A stretch of 64,000 nt of DNA from Mucilaginibacter paludis DSM 18603 (GTDB taxonomy: Bacteria > Bacteroidota > Bacteroidia > Sphingobacteriales > Sphingobacteriaceae), in assembly GCF_000166195.2 (NCBI RefSeq), contig NZ_CM001403.1, positions 3,800,432 through 3,864,431 on the forward strand. Direction: 5' to 3'. Shown piece by piece: positions 25,499-33,397 of the stretch. Within the stretch, counting starts at the first letter, position 1; every line of letters starts with the position of its first letter. Under the pieces are notes generated by a model that was not told the DNA's origin, ran no database searches, and worked only from the letters and a program-made list of their open reading frames with translations. Both the position numbers and the translations under genes were made by a program.

Positions 25499-27883
25499 TT
25501 AAAATTTAAGGGTTAAAGTGGCGATATACCTGCGCAGCATACCCGGCGTGATCGTACCGAAGCCGCCGTTGTAGAATTGCTTGTTCGCCAGGTTATCTAC
25601 ATTAAGGCCAAAACGGTAGCGCGGACGGTTATAAAACACGGCGCTGTTAAGCAGCGTATAGCTGTTCAGGTAAAATTGCCCGTTGGTGGTGTTATTGACG
25701 ATCAGGTTACGGCTGGCATAGTTACCGCCAAAGCCAACACCCAAACCTTGCAGGTCTGAGAACGGTAGGCTGTAACTGGCGTAAAAGTTAACCGTTTTAT
25801 CCGGCCCTGAATTAACGGGACGTAACCCATTCACCGTACCATCGGCAGAAGTTAACTGGCTGTCGTTGTAAGCAAACCCTGCATTGATCAATAAGCCCGT
25901 TATGGGCCTTGAATACAGGTCTATTTCCACGCCTTTGCTGAATTGCGAACCTTCCTGTACGGTAAAGGTCGGGCGGGTTACGTCCGGCCTTAACGTGTTT
26001 TCTACCTTGATGCTGTAATAGCTGACGGTAGCACTTAACAGGTCATGCGCCAGTTCCGCTTTGATACCGCCTTCGAGCTGATTTGCATACTGCGGTTTGA
26101 ACGTTGAAATGGTTCCGTCCGGCTGGGTTGTCGGTGCCACATTCTGAAATCCGTTATTGTAGTTTCCAAACAGGGATACCCGGTCTTTCACGACTTGGTA
26201 AACTAAGCCAAACTTCGGCGCGAAAGCCATCTGGTCATAATTGCCGGTGGTTACGTTAGTCGTTATATTGGTTGTTCCGCTATTATTGAAACGGTCAACC
26301 CTTAGACTAAGCATAGCCGATAAGCGGTCAGTAATATTTACTACATCCGAAGCATAGGCCGCGTAGGTATTCAGTTTTGATGAGGAATACGTTGCGGCAA
26401 GGCCGTTCAGTTTATTAGCAATACTTGCCGGGCTGATCAGTTCATAATTCGGCATCGCATGCTTGATGCTTAACGTGTCAAACGCTTTCCGGCCAGCTCT
26501 GCCATTCAGGGCATTGGATGAAAAGGCGGATGCATTCTGATAGAACTCTAAACCAACGACCAGGCGGTTACGAACCTTGCCGATACTAAAATCGCCGATA
26601 AAGTTTTGCTGAACCTGGCTGATGGTAAACAAGCTGGTCGGATAATTGGACACATTGCGCACTAAGGAACTGTCACCTTTCAGCAGCGTAAAAGTTAAGT
26701 AGTTGTCTGTGTTCTCCGCGCTGGTACGGATCAGGTTAGTTTGAGAAGTCCACTGGTCACTGATTTTATAATTCACCTGTCCGTAGATGCTGCGGTTCGG
26801 ATCTTTCAGCGTTACGCTGTTATTGCCATAAGAACGCTTGTATTCCAAAGGCAATTGTGACGGGTTACTGGCCCATGTTTTAGTTGAACCTGCCTGGATC
26901 GGGCCGACTGGTGTGATCTGCGGTAAAGAAGTGCTCTCACGGTTATAAAACTCCGCGTCGAGCGAAAAGCTCAGGCGGTCGCTGGCTTTATAAAAAAGGC
27001 TTGGTGCGATAAAGGTGCTGCGGATAAATCCTGCATCCTGGAAACTACCCTCGTAATGCTGGGCAGCGTTTACGCGTAATAAGACCGTTTTGTCCTTGTT
27101 CAGCGGCGTATTGATATCGGCTGTAAAACGGTTCAGGTCATAGCTGCCTGCCTGGTAGCCGATCTCCACATGGGTCGTATCAAAAGGCTTTTTAGTAATG
27201 CGGTTGAGTAAGCCACCAAAAGAAACCAAAGTACTACCGAATAAAGTCCCTGATGGGCCTTTTACGGCAACCAATTGCTCGACGTTGGCCATGTCCATAT
27301 CGGCGGTTACGTAGCCTGCCACCCCGTTACGGATATAATTACGGGTATTAAACCCACGGCTCGTATAATATGCTGATACCGATGACCAGCCTTTCACCAC
27401 ACCGGGAATGTTTTTGACGATGCTGTTCAGGTCGGTAGCAGCCTGCTCGGTGATGACCTGATTTGAGACGGTATTGATGACCTGCGGATTCTCAATATTG
27501 CTCAAGGGCAACTTTGAAGTAATGCTGCTGGCCTTATCCCGCTGGCGGTTCTTGCGGCTACCGATAACAACTTCCGAAAGCTGCTGCGTGGCCTTGTTCA
27601 GTTCAAGGGTTAGAAAATTATTCTTCCCGGAAATTACGATCAGGTTTTGTTTGCTGGCGGTGTAGCCGATGCCTGAAGCAATTAGGGTATAAGTGCCCGG
27701 TTTGATATTACGCAATACAAAATCTCCGTTCTCTTCGGTTCGGGTGCCGTTACTGGTTCCTTCCAGTTTAACGCTGATATTGCTTAAAGGCTCTCCATCA
27801 GAGGATATTATGTTGCCTTTAATGGTTTGCCCAATGGCGGGTAAAGTAAATAATAAGATTAAAAAAGTATATAAAAATTTCAT
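25499..27883 (-). CDS. TonB-dependent siderophore-type receptor
   Basis: A receptor of about 794 residues. The signal peptide (M-K-F-L-Y-T-F, ending A-I-G-Q) is followed by a carboxypeptidase-regulatory-like domain (about 20-100), plug (about 120-250, with N-I-P-G-V and G-P-S-G-T-L-F-G) and the barrel ending T-L-K-F. Domain order and plug sequence fit siderophore receptors of the FecA/FhuA kind without an STN domain. The frame is open to 27919, but ATG 27883 begins the signal peptide. It is the first large gene of the operon and should import a metal chelate. Confidence 0.88.
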   Translation of the reverse strand: MKFLYTFLILLFTLPAIGQTIKGNIISSDGEPLSNISVKLEGTSNGTRTEENGDFVLRNIKPGTYTLIASGIGYTASKQNLIVISGKNNFLTLELNKATQQLSEVVIGSRKNRQRDKASSITSKLPLSNIENPQVINTVSNQVITEQAATDLNSIVKNIPGVVKGWSSVSAYYTSRGFNTRNYIRNGVAGYVTADMDMANVEQLVAVKGPSGTLFGSTLVSFGGLLNRITKKPFDTTHVEIGYQAGSYDLNRFTADINTPLNKDKTVLLRVNAAQHYEGSFQDAGFIRSTFIAPSLFYKASDRLSFSLDAEFYNRESTSLPQITPVGPIQAGSTKTWASNPSQLPLEYKRSYGNNSVTLKDPNRSIYGQVNYKISDQWTSQTNLIRTSAENTDNYLTFTLLKGDSSLVRNVSNYPTSLFTISQVQQNFIGDFSIGKVRNRLVVGLEFYQNASAFSSNALNGRAGRKAFDTLSIKHAMPNYELISPASIANKLNGLAATYSSSKLNTYAAYASDVVNITDRLSAMLSLRVDRFNNSGTTNITTNVTTGNYDQMAFAPKFGLVYQVVKDRVSLFGNYNNGFQNVAPTTQPDGTISTFKPQYANQLEGGIKAELAHDLLSATVSYYSIKVENTLRPDVTRPTFTVQEGSQFSKGVEIDLYSRPITGLLINAGFAYNDSQLTSADGTVNGLRPVNSGPDKTVNFYASYSLPFSDLQGLGVGFGGNYASRNLIVNNTTNGQFYLNSYTLLNSAVFYNRPRYRFGLNVDNLANKQFYNGGFGTITPGMLRRYIATLTLKF

Positions 27884-27966
27884 CAGATCACTGTAATAGC
27901 ATAGGGACATGCACAGCATAAAATGCAGGCATTGCCGAAAGCCAAATAAATAGTCGAATCGCAGAG

Positions 27967-27981
27967 ACAGTTCAAAACTGT
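27967..27981. promoter_or_regulatory. 15-bp palindrome, possible operator
   Basis: ACAGTT (27967-27972), CAA, AACTGT (27976-27981) form a perfect palindrome in the 127-base gap between the small Cys protein and the receptor gene. It may be an operator or the stem of a leader hairpin. No regulator is assigned. Confidence 0.35.
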
Positions 27982-28010
27982 TCGTAACGATACATTAAAA
28001 TAGATGGAGG

Positions 28011-28400
28011 TTAAGCGATCTGCTGCTTGGGCGGTCTGAAGATGGTTTCAATATCGCGGCTGCTGTATTGATAAGTATAAGCGGGAAAACTACTTTTTAC
28101 CGTTTCTAAAATAGTGGGAGCAACAGATGAAAACTGAAATGGCTCTTGAAAAAAGGAAACTTCCAGGCGGTTCAAGTTGTCTTTTGCTTCCTGCTTTTTT
28201 TCGCTTTCTTCGGCCTGGTGGATCTTCTTCATGAAATAGCACTTACCATTACAGTGCATCCAGGGACGGGATCGGTTGACACAAAGCGTTTCGGCAATGT
28301 ACTTCTGGTTCATTTGAAATCCGGCATATACCATAAACACTGAGAAGTTGGAACTAATCAGCGTTACAAGGAGCAACATGGCGGCAAACCGTTTGGACAT
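28011..28400 (-). CDS. Small membrane protein with C-N-G-K-C motif
   Basis: A 129-residue protein with one N-terminal hydrophobic segment (about residues 5-28), followed by a Cys-containing part with C-V-N-R-S and H-C-N-G-K-C-Y-F-M-K (near residue 50), then a charged helix and a soluble tail. Proteins of this shape occur next to copper and siderophore receptors in Bacteroidota, but no function is established. The four-residue C-x-x-x-C spacing suggests metal or thiol chemistry. It is the likely first gene of the minus-strand metal operon. Confidence 0.65.
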   Translation of the reverse strand: MSKRFAAMLLLVTLISSNFSVFMVYAGFQMNQKYIAETLCVNRSRPWMHCNGKCYFMKKIHQAEESEKKQEAKDNLNRLEVSFFQEPFQFSSVAPTILETVKSSFPAYTYQYSSRDIETIFRPPKQQIA

Positions 28401-28405
28401 TGACG

Positions 28406-28413
28406 CAAAGGTA
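28406..28413 (-). promoter_or_regulatory. Candidate -7 box of the metal operon
   Basis: On the minus strand this reads TACCTTTG, a match to TAnnTTTG. It lies only 5 bases before the start codon at 28400, so it would give a nearly leaderless transcript, and no TTTG lies at the usual -33 spacing. Confidence 0.25.
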
Positions 28414-28572
28414 AAGCTAATTGCAAATAGTTTCCGCAGTATCGCTATTTAGATTCATTCCAAATTAATTATTCTTATATTGAGGAGGTTCCCCCTGCTG
28501 CCAAAATAAGCGTTATGATAATTGTTTCGTTTAGTTATATTCGGAAAGTTTCGCACGTATACAAAACGTGAT

Positions 28573-30313
28573 ATGAAAACAAAAATACTTCTGCTACTGT
28601 GCCTTTTCGGCAGCTTTCAAATGATGGCGCAAAACAAGCTTCCTTCATTATTGGTAAAGCTGAAAAAAGCACCGGCAGACACCATTAAAGCGCTAATTAT
28701 CCAATCCATTACGGAATATTACAGGAATATTAAACCGGATTCAGCAGGGATTTACGCACGCCAGGGATTGCAACTTTCTGAAAAATTAAATTTTGTTTAC
28801 GGTAAAGCTGCATTCAGCCGTTTTTTAGCGGAGCTGGACCTCAACGAGGGAAAGATGGACGCAGCGAAGCAAAAATTCGGTACTGCCATGATCTTGTTTG
28901 AGCAAACCGGGCGAAAAAAGGATATCGCCTCGGTCCATAACGGACTCGGGGCCTGGGCGATCAAACAGGGAGACTACCCCGAGGCAACAAAGCAATTTTT
29001 AACGGCTTTAAAGACTTTCGAGGCAGCCAGGGACAATGCGGGGGCCGCTTATGAAAAGTTAGGGAATTTTAAAGCCGCGGCCAGGCTGGAAAGCGAAGCA
29101 CTGGTACTGATCCGGGAACGTCACTTGAAGGAGTACGAAATTAACACGCTGATCAGCCTGGCTTCGGTATTAAGCAGGGACAAGCCGGACAGCAGCAGGC
29201 TTTTGTTGAACCAGGTCCTTAGGATCAGCCGGGAGATCAACCAACGTTACCTGATGATGGAAGTTTATCAAGGGATGGTCGATCTCTATAAACAACAAGG
29301 AAAGTATAAGGAAGCTGAATATACGCTGGAAAGGAAGATCAAGTTACAGGATAGCCTCTTTACCTTGAAAAAAGCCAAAGATATCGCAGGCTTGCAATCT
29401 TACTATGACCTGGCCAATGCAACGATAAAGTTGCAGCGGTCTGAGATAAACAACCAGCAGATGCGCAATCACCGAAATGTTATACTGGCCGCTGGAGTGA
29501 CCTTGGTATTCATTACGTTAACCTTAATTATGTTTTACCTGAAGATGCGTAATTTAAACCGGCAACTGTTGAAACGTAAAGACATTTTAAGGCAGCAAAA
29601 GGAAGCGCTCGATTAGCAGAATGAATTCAAGAACAAGCTTTTTTCTATTATCGGCCACGACCTCCGGTCACCTATCGCGACCATCGTGAATTTGATGGAA
29701 GCAGCGGAGGAAAACGATTTATCCGCTGAAGACTTTATCGCTTTGATACCCCAGTTAAAAGATCAGAGTAAAGCTACCCTAGAGATCCTGGATAAACTCC
29801 TGATCTGGGGAAAATCACAGTTAAAAGGAACCAAATACAACCGTTCTGTTTTTAATGCCAAAGAAATGATCTTGAAAAATGTCGAACTTTACAAGAACCC
29901 TGCCTTGCAGAAGATGATCAAGGTAACTGATGAAACGCCTAATGAGATAAGCATCTTTGGGGACAGTACGCAGGTAGATTTTATTATCCGGAATTTACTG
30001 GCTAATGCGATCAAATACACTCAACGTGGTGGCGAAATCAGGTTCTCGGCCAGCTTGAACCAGCCAGCCGGATTTAATGCGATCCATGTGCAAGATAATG
30101 GCGTGGGCATTGCAAAGGGCGCACAGCAGCTTATTTTTGAAAGGAATAATCAAAGCCAGGAAGGCACTGCCCAAGAAAAGGGGAATAGCATTGGCCTGAT
30201 GTTATGCAAGGAATTCTCGGAAGCCAATGGCGGAAAGATCGAATTAGAAAGTGAATTAGGCCGCGGCACGCGGTAGTTTCTATTTGCCTTCGGATGAACA
30301 GAATGTCAATTAG
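28573..30313 (+). pseudogene. TPR sensor histidine kinase, broken by in-frame TAG
   Basis: The protein would have a signal peptide or N-terminal anchor, TPR-like helices, a membrane helix near residue 310-330, a coiled linker, then HisKA with the H-box I-I-G-H-D-L-R-S-P-I and an ATPase domain (N-box N-L-L-A-N-A-I-K, G1 D-N-G-V-G-I). TAG at 29614-29616 cuts it in the linker, and the frame continues unchanged. Near 30272 a shift replaces the normal ending with a stop; another frame reads S-F-Y-L-P-S-D-E-Q to TAG 30313. One TPR unit near residue 150 also looks shortened. It diverges from the metal operon and faces a LuxR gene, so it probably sensed the same signal. Confidence 0.72.
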
Positions 30314-30375
30314 GCGTTTTTATGGCTAATTAATCAAGATGTGCCGTTATGCCTATAAGGTCTGATGCCTTCCGC

Positions 30376-31152
30376 TTAGCTGATTATCCCCATCAGGAAA
30401 GCCGTTTTTACCGCTTCCGTGATATTCACCACTTTCATTTTCCTGATGATGTTTTGCCGGTGGCGATGGACCGTATTTATTGAGATATGCAGATTGTCTG
30501 CAATTGTTTTACTGATCAGGCCCCGTGCAACAAGTGTAAGCAGTTCAAGTTCCCGCCTGCTAAGCAGGCTTTTGTCGTAGTCCCGGTAGATATCGCTGCT
30601 AACGATGTCACCGGTTTCGTTATTGATAATTTTCCCTGCTATACCCGGATGTGGTTGCTGATCTGCCGATGGTGAGTAAATACAGGTAGCCAGCCAGATA
30701 CTGCCATCCGAAAAACTCTTCTGATAAATGGTCCGGTGCGTAATAAAAACATATTTGCCCTGCGGGTCTTTTGCCCTGAGTCGGCTGATCGTGCTGTATT
30801 TTACACGTTCATCGATCGGCAGTTCTTTTTGAAACTGAAAATAACGCAGTTCGAAAACATGCCGCTCCATTAAGTCATCCGGATGGATCTTATTAAAGAT
30901 CAGCTCTTCAAAAGCGGAATCGATCACAAAGTCGTTTGATGGCAACCCCCAAAACAAGCCGAAGTTTCCGGCATAAATATAGCTGCAGTCTGCTTTCAGG
31001 TCAGAAAGAACAGCTACGCTATTCTCTACATGTACATAAGCTTTGACCATTTGCTGGTATTGCGCCAGTAAAGCCCCCTCTTGCGGGGGAGCCGCAAATG
31101 TTTGATCCAGCATTTGGGAACAGAGCTCGGCATAAGAGGATAGGTTGTTCAT
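30376..31152 (-). CDS. LuxR-type transcriptional regulator with PAS-like sensor part
   Basis: A 258-residue protein. The C-terminal 65 residues form a LuxR/GerE helix-turn-helix (S-R-R-E-L-E-L-L-T-L-V-A, then I-S-I-N-T-V-H-R-H). The N-terminal 190 residues look like a PAS-type sensor fold (D-L-M-E-R-H-V near its middle). No receiver domain is present, so it is probably not phosphorylated in the usual way. The frame is open to a TTG at 31164, but ATG 31152 fits better. It is convergent with the broken kinase gene and divergent from the DUF1349 lipoprotein, which it may control. Confidence 0.78.
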   Translation of the reverse strand: MNNLSSYAELCSQMLDQTFAAPPQEGALLAQYQQMVKAYVHVENSVAVLSDLKADCSYIYAGNFGLFWGLPSNDFVIDSAFEELIFNKIHPDDLMERHVFELRYFQFQKELPIDERVKYSTISRLRAKDPQGKYVFITHRTIYQKSFSDGSIWLATCIYSPSADQQPHPGIAGKIINNETGDIVSSDIYRDYDKSLLSRRELELLTLVARGLISKTIADNLHISINTVHRHRQNIIRKMKVVNITEAVKTAFLMGIIS

Positions 31153-31211
31153 AGATGACCTCAAAAAAATGGCTAATTATAACCATTGCAAAAGCTTGAA
31201 AAGCCGTTACA

Positions 31212-31240
31212 TTTGCTTGTCAAAATTAACCTATTCTTTG
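31212..31240 (+). promoter_or_regulatory. Candidate promoter of the DUF1349 gene
   Basis: TTTG (31212-31215) and TATTCTTTG (31232-31240) resemble the -33 and -7 boxes, although the -7 box carries one extra base. The distance to ATG 31262 (21 bases) is reasonable. Confidence 0.3.
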
Positions 31241-31261
31241 ATATTACTTAAAGCGTATTGT

Positions 31262-32020
31262 ATGAAATCTCTTTTGCCATCCATTATTTTAATGAGCCTT
31301 ATGATAACGATTTCCAGCTGCGAACAAAAAAAGTCACCGTCTACCGAAACAGCGACGGCGGAAACCAGTGCTAAAAAGGATTCAGCGCAAGTCAAAGGCA
31401 CCCCCTGCGACAAAACAATTTCCGGGGTACACTTTACCAAATCGGTCAATAATGCCGACAGCCTGACCAAAGTTGACGCGAACGGCAAGGTCACTTTCAG
31501 CGTCGGCGCAAAAAAAGATTACTTCTGCGACCCGAATGACGATAAGCTTTCTAACAACACCGCCCCAATACTACTATCGGAAGTGGACAATACGAAGGCA
31601 TTTACTTTCATCTCCAAAGTAGCTCCCGGATTTACTGAGAAGGGCTTATACAATGCGGGGGTACTATATATTTATGTTCATGACAATTTCTGGCAAAAAC
31701 TATGCTTTGAGCAGGATGAGCGAGGCAATCACCGGATCGTCTCTGTCCGCACGATCGGAACCTCCGATGATAATAATCATGATGTCGTAACCGATCTTTC
31801 CGTTTACATGAAGATCTCATCTGATACCCGCACCGTAGCCAGCTATTACTCAACAGACAAAAAAACCTGGCACCTGGTGCGATTATACAAAAATAACTAT
31901 CCGGCAAAAATATGGGTAGGCTTCAGCGCACAATGCCCAATCGATAACGGCACGGTTAGCCACTTCGAAGACATCAGCCTGGACCAGCAAAGCGTTAAGG
32001 ACTTTCGTTTAGGTAACTGA
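31262..32020 (+). CDS. DUF1349 lipoprotein
   Basis: A 252-residue lipoprotein (M-K-S-L-L-P-S, lipobox I-S-S-C, Cys 19) with a low-complexity Thr/Ala/Lys linker and a concanavalin-like DUF1349 domain (about residues 75-245) with L-C-F-E-Q-D, S-D-D-N-N-H and S-V-Y-M-K. Relatives are beta-sandwich proteins, sometimes called regulators of enolase without good evidence; binding of sugars is a more plausible guess. The frame is open from 31145, but ATG 31262 begins the lipoprotein signal. A decayed paralogue lies at 43410-43560. Confidence 0.8.
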   Translation: MKSLLPSIILMSLMITISSCEQKKSPSTETATAETSAKKDSAQVKGTPCDKTISGVHFTKSVNNADSLTKVDANGKVTFSVGAKKDYFCDPNDDKLSNNTAPILLSEVDNTKAFTFISKVAPGFTEKGLYNAGVLYIYVHDNFWQKLCFEQDERGNHRIVSVRTIGTSDDNNHDVVTDLSVYMKISSDTRTVASYYSTDKKTWHLVRLYKNNYPAKIWVGFSAQCPIDNGTVSHFEDISLDQQSVKDFRLGN

Positions 32021-32078
32021 TTTGCTTAAGTTTATTTCGATGTTCTGGGATTGATTAATTTAACGCTAAAATTCCTTC

Positions 32079-33329
32079 ATGAAGCACAAAGCTTATTGCC
32101 TCATCTTCTTACTGTTCGTCTTAGGTAGCCAAGCCACGGCGCAATAAAAGCCCCATTCCCTGAAAAGAAATGGGGCTTTTGTTAAAGGTGTTTATACCAA
32201 TTTATTTAAAATTAACGGGCATACCGGCAGGGAAATAAGCTTTAAGATAAACAAGGCATTTGACCAGCTCTTTTATGGAGATCGTTCAAGCCAGGCTATC
32301 TACTTTGAAGCAGGTGTTAATCATCTTGGAAACTTAGCTTATGTACTGGATGTCCTGCATCAGGATGTCCGGAGCGAAGGTATGTCTTATGGGTTGATGA
32401 TCACACTACAGCTCAACAAAAAGGCTGAATTCGATGCGCTTTGGAACTTTTCGATGACCCATATGTACATCGAAAAGCCGGGACATCCCGCTGAAGGATA
32501 TTTTGCCTGGTCTGTACAACAAAACGGTGTCCGCAACGCTGAAGGGCCGGCACCCGATGGTGAGGAATATATTGTCACGGCCTTATATATGGCCGCCGGG
32601 CGCTGGGGCAATGGTACGGGAATCTACAACTACCAAGCTTGGGCTGACAAGATCCTTAACCAAATGCGGCACCATCCAATACACACCATGATCAATGAGG
32701 AAAAGAAAATGATCCTGTTTGTACCCCAAACTAAAAACGCTGCATTTTCGGACCCTTCTTATCATTTACCTGCCTTCTACGAGTTATGGGCGCTTTGCGG
32801 CCCAAAAGCGGATCGTAGCTTTTGGGCCGCTGCTGCTGATACCAGCCGGGCTTATTTTCAAAAAACAACAAATCCTTCAACCGGCTTGTCAAGTGATTAT
32901 GCTGACTTCGACGGTAAACCTGTTCACACCAGTTATAACCCAGATGCTGATCACTTTGCTTATGATGCCTGGCGAACAGTTATGAATTGGAGCGTTGACT
33001 GGAACTGGTGGCACAAGGATGTTCGTGAAAAAGAACTAAGTTACAGGATACAAGCATTTTTCTACCGGCAGGGCATCCAAACTTATGGAAGCGTCTACAC
33101 CAAAGAAGGCGAACTGATCAGAGCGGGCCATCCTGCAGGGTTGGTCTCTACGAACGCTGTCGCCAGTTTGGCTTCCGAACACCCTAAATCCAAAGAATTC
33201 GTAGAAGCACTTTGGGATTTACCGGTACCGCATAATATCGGTGATCGATATTATGGCGGGTTACTCTACCTGATGAGCCTTTTGCACTGCAGCGGCAAGT
33301 TTCAGCTATTTTTGCCTGTAGTGAAATAA
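32079..33329 (+). pseudogene. GH8 exo-oligoxylanase-type gene with in-frame TAA
   Basis: ATG 32079 starts a signal peptide (L-I-F-L-L-F-V-L-G, ending A-T-A-Q) that is followed at once by TAA (32145-32147). The same frame then runs on with no further stop to 33329. It carries R-S-E-G-M-S-Y-G, whose Glu is the general acid of GH8, D-A-W-R with the likely base Asp, and W-S-V-D-W-N-W-W. The pattern matches reducing-end xylose-releasing exo-oligoxylanases. CAA to TAA is the simplest change. The ATG at 32382 lies after the catalytic Glu, so a downstream start would give a dead enzyme. A hairpin covers the stop. Confidence 0.75.
32146..32180. terminator. 12-bp inverted repeat over the GH8 stop codon
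   Basis: AAAAGCCCCATT (32146-32157) and AATGGGGCTTTT (32169-32180) form a perfect stem with an 11-nt loop and T-rich or A-rich ends on both sides. It has the shape of a bidirectional intrinsic terminator but lies inside the GH8 frame directly after the TAA. Confidence 0.5.
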
Positions 33330-33397
33330 TAGCTTTTTGACTATAATTTACAGGCTTAAAAACGTTTGCATTCCATCCGCGTATCTATGATTCATGT

